64,000 bases of DNA, taken from IMG/VR virus record IMGVR_UViG_3300017917_002401, positions 1-64,000 of that record; one strand, written 5' to 3'. Below the pieces are notes generated by a model, which ran no database searches, was not told the origin of the DNA, and saw nothing but the letters and a program-made list of their open reading frames with translations. Every line of letters starts with the position of its first letter. Position 1 is the first letter of the stretch. Made by a program: the position numbers and the translations under genes. The stretch is from a virus. Positions 11,738-19,625 of the stretch are shown here, one piece after another.

Positions 11738-12043
11738 TTAATAGTCTGGGAACAGATTGCTGGCTGGAATAGCCTCAGGCATATCATCAATCCATACATG
11801 GATGTTGATATCCAAGCTCAGGCAAAAAGCTCGCTTTGCCTTGCCACCTGTAAAGATGCAATTCATAGGCCCAACCATTTGTCCAATGGATTCTAGTACT
11901 TCGGATACTTCGTCTGCATAGTCTAAGCAACGTGCAGTAACGCAGTATACACGGTGACCTTTCCTGCGGGCTTGACGAATAAATTCGTCCCACAAGTCAG
12001 GGTCGCGTGTGTAAGTGTCATCAAAGTCAATGCTGATATTCAT
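11738..12043 (-). CDS. HAD-like phosphatase-fold protein (101 aa)
   Basis: Begins MNISIDFDDTYTRDPDLWDE: the DxDxT HAD motif I (D6, D8, T10). Later VTARC (motif II-like) and HVWIDDMPE (motif IV-like) support the fold. Small phage HAD proteins are often called 5'-nucleotidase-like. The ATG overlaps the stop of the UVDE gene (ATGA), indicating coupled translation. Confidence 0.82.
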   Translation of the reverse strand: MNISIDFDDTYTRDPDLWDEFIRQARRKGHRVYCVTARCLDYADEVSEVLESIGQMVGPMNCIFTGGKAKRAFCLSLDINIHVWIDDMPEAIPASNLFPDY

Positions 12044-13044
12044 AGTGATTTTACAAGCTGAGCGCTTGCCAAGTTTTTTTGTTTTGATTCACACATTATA
12101 TCGGCAAATGGACTAAAAGTCAAGGCCCAAGTATTAACAGCTTGATTCCAGTAGTAGTCGCTGTGAGCACGCAGTTTAGCGGCTGTAAAGCCCATGGACT
12201 TCAATTGCTTGAGATCGGGCTTAGTAGTAGGGTCATGGTCTACTAGCACATCTTCGCGTGACACACTATAGTGAATCACAGGACGCACACCACGCCACGA
12301 CTCGACAACACGCTTGAACTTAGGGTCTGTAGGCTCAATATACTCGCCACTATTAATCCAGTGGTGGTGAATGTCTAAGACGAGTGCACAAGTGTCTGCC
12401 AATTCTAGACTGGCATCAAGACCCCAGGTAAACTCGGCGTTTTCAATAGTCAGCGTGTTGCGTGCTTCGGGTGAGAGCCTACGCATAGCGGACTTGATAC
12501 CATCGGGACCAAGTTTGCCACCAATGTGCACATTGCACTTGAAATCTTGAAATTGTTTGCCATAACCCATGTACCGGATCAGATCGCAGTGATACTCGAA
12601 TTCGGTAATGGAATTTTCGACTACACCGGGATTTTCACTAGCAAGCACACAGAACTGTCCGGGGTGGAAACTTAACCGAACGTCATGTTTGCGTGCCAGA
12701 TCGCCAATGTCTGCAAAACGCTTTTCTAGTGCGGCAACGACGTCTGGTTCAAAGTAAAACCACATCCAGTCGTCGTGAGTATATGCAGGCAGCAAGTCGC
12801 TGCTAATGCGTAGCATACGACACTCAGGTGCTTGGCGACTAAGCCACAGCAGTTGTTCGTATACTGCTTTGGTATTTTTTTGGAGAATATCCCACAGTCG
12901 CTCTACCGCTTTTTGCTTGGGCTGATTATTAAGCCAAGTAATTGTAGTCGTGCCAGTGTTAAGACCTTTCCAAGCCTTATCGTGCGACTCATTGATTTTG
13001 CAGGCAAAGCCAATGCGTTTGATAGATTGATTAAAAGTATTCAT
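12040..13044 (-). CDS. uvsE: UV DNA damage endonuclease (UvsE/UVDE family)
   Basis: About 334 aa, TIM-barrel family that nicks 5' of UV photoproducts and other lesions. Family landmarks: RIGFACKI near the start, LRISSDLLP, SFHPGQFCVLAS, NVHIGGK, LTIENAE, LVLDIHHHW, and PVIHYSVSRED, which include the metal-binding His/Glu residues. An ATG two codons upstream (13050) is possible; I chose 13044 because a promoter -10 box ends at 13052, so even this start would be leaderless or nearly so. Uncommon in phages. Confidence 0.92.
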   Translation of the reverse strand: MNTFNQSIKRIGFACKINESHDKAWKGLNTGTTTITWLNNQPKQKAVERLWDILQKNTKAVYEQLLWLSRQAPECRMLRISSDLLPAYTHDDWMWFYFEPDVVAALEKRFADIGDLARKHDVRLSFHPGQFCVLASENPGVVENSITEFEYHCDLIRYMGYGKQFQDFKCNVHIGGKLGPDGIKSAMRRLSPEARNTLTIENAEFTWGLDASLELADTCALVLDIHHHWINSGEYIEPTDPKFKRVVESWRGVRPVIHYSVSREDVLVDHDPTTKPDLKQLKSMGFTAAKLRAHSDYYWNQAVNTWALTFSPFADIMCESKQKNLASAQLVKSL

Positions 13045-13051
13045 AGCCATT

Positions 13052-13080
13052 ATTATACTATGATAACTGTGGGAATTCAA
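13052..13080 (-). promoter_or_regulatory. Sigma70-like promoter for uvsE
   Basis: Minus strand TTGAAT, 17-bp spacer, TATAAT. The predicted transcription start nearly coincides with the start codon, and no Shine-Dalgarno sequence is seen. Confidence 0.65.
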
Positions 13081-13088
13081 GATTATAT

Positions 13089-13319
13089 TTATCGGCCTAC
13101 TAAGCTAAAGCAAAGTTTACATACAGGGAAATCGTCACTATCATGGCGGTGGTCTGTGCCCCAAATTCCACAATGTGAGCATTCTGCTATGTGCTGCTCT
13201 AGCATGTAGTCATCAACTTCGCTTATATCTACTTCTAGTTCGTCGCAGGCCTCTCCAAGAGACTTACGAGTTTTATTGAGATACTTACTCAGTCTTTGGT
13301 ACAACTTTGTATCTGTCAT
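13089..13319 (-). CDS. Zinc-ribbon-like small protein (76 aa)
   Basis: Helical N-terminal half, then CSHCGIWGTDH ... CKLC, a probable zinc-binding pair of CxxC knuckles. Overlaps the end of the upstream gene by 35 bases. Function unknown. Confidence 0.72.
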   Translation of the reverse strand: MTDTKLYQRLSKYLNKTRKSLGEACDELEVDISEVDDYMLEQHIAECSHCGIWGTDHRHDSDDFPVCKLCFSLVGR

Positions 13320-13722
13320 CTAACTCTGGGTGGGTTTTCTCAAACTCCAATAAAAACATAATGCAACAAGCTGCATGTGCTAGGTGCGATAAGCCCGATT
13401 CAGGGTCTTTATCCTCACCGTCATTGAATGCGGCAAGATGACGCATTGCTGCAGCTAAGGGTCTGGACCATGAGAATCCTTTACGCCAGTTATGTTCAGC
13501 ATACTTTTGTGCACCAAACTTTAATACTGCCGCAGTTTGATTCATGGCTTCAGAAGAAAGTAGGTTAAGCGGTAGCTTATCCTGATCAAATTTTAGTGCT
13601 GTGCCAAATTGCTTTTGAATAGCTGATAAGGTTTCTTGTGGAATCTGGGCATTATCTGGAATAGTTCCAAATACTGTTTGATGTTCTAGTTGTACTACAA
13701 TGTTATCTTCTTGTTTAGGCAT
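13285..13722 (-). CDS. dATP/dGTP diphosphohydrolase-like protein (DUF5664, MazG-like fold)
   Basis: 145 aa. Family signature: KFDQDKLPLNLL, then VLKFGAQKYAEHNWRKG, SRPLAAAMRHLAAF, DPESGLSHLAHAACCIMFLL. These all-alpha nucleotide hydrolases act on (d)NTPs; in some phages related enzymes remove dATP or dGTP to favour modified nucleotides. No PurZ or other modification gene is in this window, so the role here is general nucleotide-pool control at most. Confidence 0.85.
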   Translation of the reverse strand: MPKQEDNIVVQLEHQTVFGTIPDNAQIPQETLSAIQKQFGTALKFDQDKLPLNLLSSEAMNQTAAVLKFGAQKYAEHNWRKGFSWSRPLAAAMRHLAAFNDGEDKDPESGLSHLAHAACCIMFLLEFEKTHPELDDRYKVVPKTE

Positions 13723-13876
13723 TTTGTTTCTTTGGTTTGTTAAAGGTTTTGTCTAATAGAGCGCAAGGTTTTTCAACACGTACGTCTAAGTCTTTTATCG
13801 GCTTGATTTTGTTGTCTATACAATATTGAAGATAGTATTTCCAACCCAACAAGCGCATAAATTCGCTAAATGTCAT
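13715..13876 (-). CDS. Small basic hypothetical protein (53 aa)
   Basis: MTFSEFMRLLGWKYYLQYCI followed by a Lys-rich tail. First gene behind the promoter at 13904-13932; its stop overlaps the start of the DUF5664 gene. No family recognised. Confidence 0.7.
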   Translation of the reverse strand: MTFSEFMRLLGWKYYLQYCIDNKIKPIKDLDVRVEKPCALLDKTFNKPKKQNA

Positions 13877-13903
13877 AGTGACTTTGTGTATACAGATTCC
13901 TCA

Positions 13904-13932
13904 ATTATACTCGATAAGCAAACACACAGCAA
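13904..13932 (-). promoter_or_regulatory. Sigma70-like promoter of the leftward operon
   Basis: Minus strand TTGCTG, 17-bp spacer, TATAAT; forms a divergent pair with the rightward promoter at 13980. Confidence 0.65.
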
Positions 13933-13979
13933 CGGGAAATTTTTTCTGGTTTGGCGCAGCACCACATAAAATTTTTGAC

Positions 13980-14008
13980 TTGAGCCATTTTGCCCAAAAT
14001 GATATAAT
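13980..14008 (+). promoter_or_regulatory. Sigma70-like promoter of the rightward operon
   Basis: TTGAGC, 17-bp spacer, TATAAT. The sequence TTGACTTGA before it is also found in front of the terminase promoter at 33353. Confidence 0.6.
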
Positions 14009-14031
14009 TAGGGATCAATTGGAATTTAACC

Positions 14032-14286
14032 ATGGACGTTAACCTTTTAATTCAACGACTACAACAAGGCGAGGCTGTTACAAGAACTGCGCCTGAGGGT
14101 CAACTGTACGTAGAGAGAACTCCTCCTACAGCTACAGCACTTCAAGCAGCGCGCGCACTTCAACAACTAATACAATTAAATGAAGGTAATGTGCGTCTTA
14201 TCAATCAACTAAATCAAGATTTGGTCAATTTAAATGAGCAAGTACAACTTTTACAAAGCAATAAAAGTAGCGGGCAGACTAGCTGA
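14032..14286 (+). CDS. Coiled-coil hypothetical protein (84 aa)
   Basis: First gene of the rightward operon. Residues 40-78 form a Gln/Leu-rich coiled coil (LQQLIQLNEGNVRLINQLNQ). Overlaps the next gene by 53 bases. Function unknown. Confidence 0.75.
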   Translation: MDVNLLIQRLQQGEAVTRTAPEGQLYVERTPPTATALQAARALQQLIQLNEGNVRLINQLNQDLVNLNEQVQLLQSNKSSGQTS

Positions 14287-14515
14287 ACGTGCAGAGCAAA
14301 ATGCTTTATCAGGTAGCTTAGATGCAGATGCAGTAGATGTTATTTTAGATTTAGTAAAACGAATACAGGAGTACGAAGCAAATGATCTTGCTAAGAAAAC
14401 ACCTTCTGTTTCTAGCCTTAGCATCGGTATTAACGATAATACCCTTCCCTGTAGGAATGATGTTTCAGGATTCTCCTACGGAACCGCAACACTGGGGTAC
14501 CCACCAAAAGCGTGA
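14234..14515 (+). CDS. Hypothetical protein (93 aa)
   Basis: MSKYNFYKAIKVAGRLAERA; helical N-terminal 60 residues, low-complexity C-terminus that overlaps the hydrolase gene for 134 bases in another frame. This kind of overlap resembles nested lysis-accessory (Rz/Rz1-like) genes, but no signal peptide or lipobox is present. Unknown. Confidence 0.6.
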   Translation: MSKYNFYKAIKVAGRLAERAEQNALSGSLDADAVDVILDLVKRIQEYEANDLAKKTPSVSSLSIGINDNTLPCRNDVSGFSYGTATLGYPPKA

Positions 14516-14870
14516 GTTAGCGTGCTTAGCTAGAAACATTTACTTTGAGTCACGCGGTGAGCCGTTTCACGGCCAGGTTGCCGTGGCACAAGTTACACTA
14601 AATCGCGTTAGACATGAAGCACAGTTTGGTAACACAATTTGTAGTGTTGTATATGAAGCCAAACAATTTTCATGGACTAGTGAAAAAGTATCTGTCAAAG
14701 ATCGTAAAGCATGGGAAGATGCAATGCTAATTGCTCGTGCTACGATGGCTGGTACGCTTAAGTTACCAAACTTTAACGCACTTTACTTCCATACTAAACA
14801 AGTACGTCCTCAGTGGAGGAAAAGCAAGAAGATAGTGCGCGTTATTGGTAATCATATATTTTATAGCTAA
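14382..14870 (+). CDS. SleB-type cell wall hydrolase (probable endolysin)
   Basis: 162 aa. A hydrophobic N-terminal segment (LLFLALASVLTIIPFPVGMM) suggests a signal or signal-anchor (SAR) export. The Hydrolase_2/SleB domain follows: LARNIYFESRGEPFHGQVAV with the catalytic Glu of this family, then VVYEAKQFSW and ALYFHT. It would cut peptidoglycan glycan strands from the periplasm. No holin is recognisable beside it, consistent with SAR-type lysis. Confidence 0.88.
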   Translation: MILLRKHLLFLALASVLTIIPFPVGMMFQDSPTEPQHWGTHQKRELACLARNIYFESRGEPFHGQVAVAQVTLNRVRHEAQFGNTICSVVYEAKQFSWTSEKVSVKDRKAWEDAMLIARATMAGTLKLPNFNALYFHTKQVRPQWRKSKKIVRVIGNHIFYS

Positions 14871-14873
14871 AGC

Positions 14874-14910
14874 AGGGCCGGCTTAGTCTTTTTAGACTTG
14901 CTGGCCCTTT
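14874..14910 (+). terminator. Rho-independent terminator after the hydrolase
   Basis: Stem AGGGCCGGC/GCTGGCCCT with inner TAGTC/AGACT, followed by TTT. The 3' arm contains the -35 box of the next promoter. Confidence 0.8.
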
Positions 14911-14926
14911 GTTTGTGTGTTATAAT
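14898..14926 (+). promoter_or_regulatory. Sigma70-like promoter overlapping the terminator
   Basis: TTGCTG inside the terminator stem, 17-bp spacer, TATAAT. Confidence 0.65.
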
Positions 14927-14949
14927 ATAGGATTATCGGGGAAATAATT

Positions 14950-15702
14950 ATGAAAATCAGACTAATGAGCGACCTACATACGGAGTTTAAACTTCCGTAT
15001 AAGTCTCAGCCATTTAACGAATATCGTGGCGAAGATGTGCTTGTGCTGGCTGGTGATATTGCTAGTGGTAGCAAGAATACCATTGAAGTTCTCAAGCACT
15101 TTGCTGATATCTTTCCACAAGTTGTCTATGTACCAGGCAACCATGAGTACTATGGTACCAGTTTTGACGATTTCAACGACAAGATGATCGAAAAGGCTTT
15201 TAATTACGATAACATTCACTTCTTGCACCGTGATAATGTGCTGATTGGTGATGTGCGTTTTATTGGAGCCACACTGTGGACTAACTTTGATAAAGATCCA
15301 CTTAGTGAACACGCTGCACGTCGTATGATTGCAGACTTCAGACTAATCAAAGACTTTTCTACTGCAGATGCAGTTGAGCAGTTTTATCTAGACCGTGAGT
15401 ACATTAAAATGGCTTACGAGACTTTTACTGAAAAGAAAGTTATCGTAACTCACTTTTTACCTGCGCGTGAGTGTATTAGCCAACGTTTTAAATCGGACAA
15501 TAGTGGTCTTAATGACTACTTTGCTAACGATCTAGGCGACTGGATTTGGGATATGCAAAACACCACTTGGATGTTTGGACATACCCATGATCCATACGAT
15601 GATTACTTTGGTAGCACTCGTGTGGTTGCAAATCCACACGGTTACTGGACTGCTATGGACGAAGGCAAAGACTTCGATCCGTTTAAAATAATCGAAGTAT
15701 GA
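14950..15702 (+). CDS. Calcineurin-like metallophosphoesterase (250 aa)
   Basis: Full set of family motifs: SDLHTE (D8, H10), LVLAGDIASG, PGNHEYYGT, VTHFLPA and FGHTHDPYDD, which bind two metals. Such enzymes hydrolyse phosphodiesters of nucleotides or nucleic acids; the substrate cannot be told. First gene of an operon with thyX, overlapping the next gene by four bases. Confidence 0.92.
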   Translation: MKIRLMSDLHTEFKLPYKSQPFNEYRGEDVLVLAGDIASGSKNTIEVLKHFADIFPQVVYVPGNHEYYGTSFDDFNDKMIEKAFNYDNIHFLHRDNVLIGDVRFIGATLWTNFDKDPLSEHAARRMIADFRLIKDFSTADAVEQFYLDREYIKMAYETFTEKKVIVTHFLPARECISQRFKSDNSGLNDYFANDLGDWIWDMQNTTWMFGHTHDPYDDYFGSTRVVANPHGYWTAMDEGKDFDPFKIIEV

Positions 15703-15881
15703 AAAGCTACAATGAAATTCGAGAAACCTGCTTGCTGGTAGACTACAGCCATAAGCTGGCTGCAGGGGCCGGCTTGTGGGTTGAACACTATGTTGACGAA
15801 CAGCGTGAGTATTTTGCCTTGTTCGGTGAAACTTCTGAACAACTATTACCTATAACTATTACATCTATTACTCTAGAATGA
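15699..15881 (+). CDS. Hypothetical protein (60 aa)
   Basis: MKSYNEIRETCLLVDYSHKL; overlaps both neighbours by four bases (ATGA-type junctions). No domain recognised. Confidence 0.72.
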   Translation: MKSYNEIRETCLLVDYSHKLAAGAGLWVEHYVDEQREYFALFGETSEQLLPITITSITLE

Positions 15882-16834
15882 ACTATAAAGACAATATTAA
15901 AGCTAAAATTATTGCAGATAGTATTTCGCCAAGTGGTGAACGTATGACTACTATGGAGATTGAGTATCCGCGATTCATTTTAGCTGAGCTGAATACTCAC
16001 CGTATGCTTAGCAAGAACTCGGCTAGTAGTCGTGCTATTCCTGTTAAGTCTATGCACGAACAGATCAAAGCAGCACCTGCAGGCCCAGTGTATTGGGGTA
16101 AGAACCAAGCAGGTATGCAAGCTAAGGTGGAACTCACGGACAACGATCTAAGCGATGCCAAATTTATTTGGGAACGTGCCATGCAAGATGCACTGCACTG
16201 GGCATGGGCACTAGCAGATCGTGTAGGTCTTCACAAACAAGTAGCTAACCGAATTACTGAACCCTGGATGACTATGAAAACTGTCATCAGTGGCACTGAG
16301 TGGGCTAATCTCTACTACTTACGAGATCACCCAGATGCACAGCCTGAGTTCCGTGAGTTAGCATCAAAAATGCACGAGGCACATAAAGCCTCTCACCCTC
16401 AACTTCTCTACCCCGGAGAATGGCATGTACCCTATATCAACACTTATCGAAGTATTATTAATAACGAGCTTTTGTATAGCGACGGCAAAGGTGATGACAT
16501 TTCTGCTGAAGAAGCACGTATTATCAGCGCTAGTTGTTGTGCTCAAGTGTCGTATCGTAAGAATGACGATACACTGGAAAAGGCTCAGAAAATCTTCAAT
16601 CAGTTGATTTTCAGCAAGCCCGCACACGCCAGTCCAGTTGAGCATCAAGCTACACCAATGGACTTGCGTACTTATGCCAACTACGAACCAGAAACCTGGG
16701 AAAGTGGCGTTACCCATGTAAGTGCCAACGGCGATTTATGGTCGGGCAACTTGCGTGGATGGATTCAACATCGTAAACTTATCCCAGACGAAGCGGCTTG
16801 GGGTCAGGTAGAAAGTAACGAATTTAAACTATGA
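15878..16834 (+). CDS. thyX: FAD-dependent thymidylate synthase (ThyX family)
   Basis: 318 aa. The ThyX signature region is ELNTHRMLSKNSASSRAIPV (H41, R42, S45, S48, S51, R52), corresponding to R-H-R-x7-S with some divergence. Converts dUMP to dTMP using FAD, NADPH and methylene-THF. Longer than many bacterial ThyX proteins (about 220-250 aa), as in several phage versions. Supports phage DNA synthesis. Confidence 0.9.
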   Translation: MNYKDNIKAKIIADSISPSGERMTTMEIEYPRFILAELNTHRMLSKNSASSRAIPVKSMHEQIKAAPAGPVYWGKNQAGMQAKVELTDNDLSDAKFIWERAMQDALHWAWALADRVGLHKQVANRITEPWMTMKTVISGTEWANLYYLRDHPDAQPEFRELASKMHEAHKASHPQLLYPGEWHVPYINTYRSIINNELLYSDGKGDDISAEEARIISASCCAQVSYRKNDDTLEKAQKIFNQLIFSKPAHASPVEHQATPMDLRTYANYEPETWESGVTHVSANGDLWSGNLRGWIQHRKLIPDEAAWGQVESNEFKL

Positions 16835-17199
16835 ATGTAGTTCTTTATACGGCTGATTTCGAGCCTATTACAGTTTTAGACCTTCCTCTGTGGCTTCTTG
16901 AGCAGATGGAAAGGGTCGGGTGGGTTCGTGTAGCCGTACAAGAACCTCTTGCCAATATTCTAGAAGATCTACACAAAGACCCCACCATTCTGCACCAACC
17001 AAAAGTGGTTAATATTCGTTGTGAAAAACTCAGGTGGCGTGATGGTTCACTAAAACCTATTCTTATCACACCAGATGAAGAACTCGCACTAATGCTTAAA
17101 CCAGAATGGTTGCCTGGTCAGCGCCAAGCAGTTAACAGCTATAAAAACACAATTAAGTTCTTAACTGAGGAACTTGTTCGTGTAATGCGAAAAAATTAA
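16831..17199 (+). CDS. Hypothetical protein (122 aa)
   Basis: MNVVLYTADFEPITVLDLPL; overlaps thyX by four bases. The pattern FEPITVLDLP and the aromatic/basic C-terminus appear in short phage proteins of unknown function. Confidence 0.75.
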   Translation: MNVVLYTADFEPITVLDLPLWLLEQMERVGWVRVAVQEPLANILEDLHKDPTILHQPKVVNIRCEKLRWRDGSLKPILITPDEELALMLKPEWLPGQRQAVNSYKNTIKFLTEELVRVMRKN

Positions 17200-17200
17200 T

Positions 17201-17229
17201 TTGAATACCCAGTCAATCCTTGATATAAT
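17201..17229 (+). promoter_or_regulatory. Sigma70-like promoter
   Basis: TTGAAT, 17-bp spacer, TATAAT, directly after the 122-aa gene. Confidence 0.65.
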
Positions 17230-17253
17230 AATTTATATTTTAGGGGATTGACT

Positions 17254-17448
17254 ATGTATTATTGCGTTTGCTGTTCTAATGACGTAAATCCAGCACGTTG
17301 GCGGCTGGGACTACACACTTGTTTGGAGTGTGGCGAACGTCAGGCTCGCCAATTCAAGCATTGCATTGTGCCACTGGCTAAATCAAACTATCAGCCAGTT
17401 ACCGATCTCTCTACACTCAAACAACTGAACAAATATGCTAAAACTTGA
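17254..17448 (+). CDS. Zinc-ribbon phage protein (64 aa)
   Basis: ATG at 17254 follows AGGGGA at normal distance (a TTG two codons earlier is less likely). CVCC and CLEC knuckles plus ARRW-like NPARWRLG and HCIVPLAKSNYQPVTD match a small family common in phages, function unknown. Confidence 0.82.
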   Translation: MYYCVCCSNDVNPARWRLGLHTCLECGERQARQFKHCIVPLAKSNYQPVTDLSTLKQLNKYAKT

Positions 17449-17641
17449 ATTCCACTGCGAATCACACGAAGAAGCCCGTGTGTATCTTAATGCACACCAA
17501 TATCACAACCTGCTTAGTGATCTGTATGCTGCACTTCGCAGCGCACAAAAACATGGCACGGATGCTGATGTGTTGACACAAGTATCGAGCTTTATGCCTG
17601 ATATTGCCAAGGCCGTAGACCACAACCTGGGAGCTTACTAA
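17435..17641 (+). CDS. Hypothetical phage protein (68 aa)
   Basis: MLKLEFHCESHEEARVYLNA ... DLYAALRSA: matches a recurrent small phage family (region with H.YHNLLSDLY..LR). Overlaps the preceding gene. Unknown function. Confidence 0.78.
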   Translation: MLKLEFHCESHEEARVYLNAHQYHNLLSDLYAALRSAQKHGTDADVLTQVSSFMPDIAKAVDHNLGAY

Positions 17642-17961
17642 TGCCTAAAACAAACAAACAACTGCTAGACCGTGAATTTATTCGTTGGTTTTATGAAGCC
17701 GACTACCCTAATCCGCTGACTAATCGCGCTACGGTTATGAAGAATTCGCATAATCTAAGTGTTGAGCAGCGTGACTACTGGATGCGTCAGGCATTTAAAG
17801 CAGGTGCAGAAGCCATGTGGCAAGACATTAACAGCGCACTGCTTGATTGGGCCACTGCTTGTGAAGGTCTGGAACCTGAAATGTTGGAGCCTTGTGAAGT
17901 TTACGATCGTGCTCGTGAAAACCTGCATGTTTACATCTACAATCAACTGGAGCTTTTCTAA
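17641..17961 (+). CDS. Hypothetical protein (106 aa)
   Basis: MPKTNKQLLDREFIRWFYEA; the start overlaps the previous stop by one base. Trp-rich helical protein without known domain. Confidence 0.78.
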   Translation: MPKTNKQLLDREFIRWFYEADYPNPLTNRATVMKNSHNLSVEQRDYWMRQAFKAGAEAMWQDINSALLDWATACEGLEPEMLEPCEVYDRARENLHVYIYNQLELF

Positions 17962-18590
17962 TGCATGTTAAAATCGGACCTTATATTAAGTGGTGGGGGC
18001 CTTACCAAGTTGCTGACCTGGTATTTGGTTTGCCCGAGGGCAAGTATGACTTGATCACCGGAGAACCACTAAACTGGCGTACTCGCTGGAGTGAACGTTT
18101 TGGAGATTGGCTTGCCGAAACCAAGTTTGCTGATTTCTGCCAGTGGATCAACAACAAACGCAATCGTCAGGTATATGTTCGCATTGATGACTACGATGTG
18201 TGGAATATGGATGAAACTCTGCGACACATCATTGGCCCTATGTTTGTGCGTCTTCGTGAAATCAAACACGGATATGGTTTTATCGAAGACGAAGACGTTC
18301 CTGAGCACCTGCACAGCGTCCATGCTCCGGCTGAACGTGAGTATGAGTGGGACTGCAATGCCGTAAATCGCTACAACTGGTTGCTAGATGAAATGATCTG
18401 GGCATTTAACACCGATCATGAAACTGCCAAATCGGTATTCTGGGACCACAGTGCTGTAGACGAAAACAGTGACATTACCACACAAGTGCGACAGCTAAAG
18501 GTAGATCGTGAAGCCTTGGACAAGTACAACGCACGACTACAAAATGCCTACCGTTTGTTTGGCAAATACTATCAAACTTTTTGGGATTAA
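17961..18590 (+). CDS. Hypothetical phage protein (209 aa)
   Basis: MHVKIGPYIKWWGPYQVADL, rich in Trp, Tyr and acidic residues, with WDCNAVNRYNWLLDEMIWAF. I recognise this as a family present in many phages with a fixed MxVKIGPY start, but no function is known. Confidence 0.82.
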   Translation: MHVKIGPYIKWWGPYQVADLVFGLPEGKYDLITGEPLNWRTRWSERFGDWLAETKFADFCQWINNKRNRQVYVRIDDYDVWNMDETLRHIIGPMFVRLREIKHGYGFIEDEDVPEHLHSVHAPAEREYEWDCNAVNRYNWLLDEMIWAFNTDHETAKSVFWDHSAVDENSDITTQVRQLKVDREALDKYNARLQNAYRLFGKYYQTFWD

Positions 18591-18591
18591 A

Positions 18592-18756
18592 ATGGGACCA
18601 GGAAATCGCATCGAAGTAACCTTTTTCAAGGGTATTATGTTTGGAATTCAGTACAATCGCTGGCCTTACCAGCACAGCGTAAATATTGGATTCTTTTGTT
18701 TGAATATTTTTATAGGACTGGGATTGCCTTATACTGATTCCAACTACAAGGCTTAA
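18592..18756 (+). CDS. Small hypothetical protein (54 aa)
   Basis: MGPGNRIEVTFFKGIMFGIQ ... LPYTDSNYKA; starts one base after the previous stop. Contains a hydrophobic SVNIGFFCLNIFIGLGLPY segment that may be a membrane helix. Confidence 0.65.
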   Translation: MGPGNRIEVTFFKGIMFGIQYNRWPYQHSVNIGFFCLNIFIGLGLPYTDSNYKA

Positions 18757-18758
18757 TT

Positions 18759-18971
18759 ATGTGGATAATTGCAATTATGGTTGCGGTTGCAGCTTGGGCT
18801 GTTTGGGTAGCCTGGACTGTTAATCGTGAAGGTGGAGTTCCGCCTTATCAAGACACAACTTTGTGTGATAAAAACTGCAGGCAAGGCAGTGATTGTGAGT
18901 GCTACCAGCGCAGTTGTGACATGACTGTGCAAGAGTATGATCGCTGGCCTTTTCCGAAAGACAGGCCATGA
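18759..18971 (+). CDS. Small membrane protein with cysteine-rich tail (70 aa)
   Basis: N-terminal membrane helix (MWIIAIMVAVAAWAVWVAW) followed by a polar part with five cysteines (CDKNC, CECYQRSC). Probably anchored in the inner membrane; unknown role. Confidence 0.72.
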   Translation: MWIIAIMVAVAAWAVWVAWTVNREGGVPPYQDTTLCDKNCRQGSDCECYQRSCDMTVQEYDRWPFPKDRP

Positions 18972-19195
18972 AAGAATTTTTTAAAGAATTTTTTAAAGCA
19001 TTTGCCAGTGTTCTCTACACGGAACGCTTTTCCATTCTAGCACTGGTACTGGTAATCGGTGCCTGGTTGCTGTTTAGCACAATTGTACCCACCAAGTATG
19101 TTGACCTATTTGCCTACGGTATCCTAGGTTACTACTGGTTAGGGTCAGTTGTAGCGCCTTGGACAGAAGCCAAATTAAAGAAACTATTCAGCTAA
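18968..19195 (+). CDS. Small membrane protein (75 aa)
   Basis: MKEFFKEFFKAFASVLYTER, then two hydrophobic stretches (LALVLVIGAWLLFS and YGILGYYWLGSVVAPW). The amphipathic start and two helices would fit a holin-like protein, but it is not next to the hydrolase; unproven. Confidence 0.7.
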   Translation: MKEFFKEFFKAFASVLYTERFSILALVLVIGAWLLFSTIVPTKYVDLFAYGILGYYWLGSVVAPWTEAKLKKLFS

Positions 19196-19220
19196 GTGTT
19201 GTTTTTGTGCAACAAATATC

Positions 19221-19270
19221 AAGCCCCGCAGATCTTTGCATTTGCGGGGCTTTGCTTTTTACGGTATAAT
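19221..19270 (+). terminator. Terminator overlapping a sigma70-like promoter
   Basis: Stem GCCCCGCA/TGCGGGGC followed by T-rich DNA (19221-19258). The -35 box TTGCGG (19242) lies in the 3' arm, 17-bp spacer, TATAAT at 19265-19270. Confidence 0.75.
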
Positions 19271-19291
19271 AGTAGCTACTTTGGAGAAATT

Positions 19292-19444
19292 ATGAAAACT
19301 GTAGAACTAACCCTACAATTTGTGGTACCTGACGACAGCAATCCTGAACAGTGGGTTGTAGAAGGCATTTATCAAGTCTTGAGTAAAGACGAAATGTTAA
19401 CAGGCTACTGGAGCGTAGAGAAACCAGGAGATCAACGTGACTGA
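19292..19444 (+). CDS. Small hypothetical protein (50 aa)
   Basis: Start at 19292 after GGAGAAATT (MKTVELTLQFVVPDDSNPEQ). A longer upstream frame would cross the terminator and is rejected. Unknown function. Confidence 0.72.
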   Translation: MKTVELTLQFVVPDDSNPEQWVVEGIYQVLSKDEMLTGYWSVEKPGDQRD

Positions 19445-19625
19445 CCAAACACTAGAAACTTATGTTCCAACGCCAGCCGCACAGGCTTGGCTAAAAGCAG
19501 AAATTGCAAAAATGGTAGCCGAGTGTGATTGCCGGCACCTTATCTACACCACCTTTGACCAAAACTTGGCGGCTGGTGTAAAGAACGCTGTTATTCGACA
19601 TATTTACACGGAGTGGAAGCTATGA
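19437..19625 (+). CDS. Hypothetical protein (62 aa), GTG start
   Basis: GTG start overlaps the previous stop (GTGACTGA). MTDQTLETYVPTPAAQAWLK; helical. No domain recognised. Confidence 0.68.
   Translation: MTDQTLETYVPTPAAQAWLKAEIAKMVAECDCRHLIYTTFDQNLAAGVKNAVIRHIYTEWKL

Noticed and set aside
13285-13722. Evidence for base-modified phage DNA (PurZ-type)
   Set aside because: The DUF5664 protein alone is not enough; no PurZ or modification enzyme is visible here.
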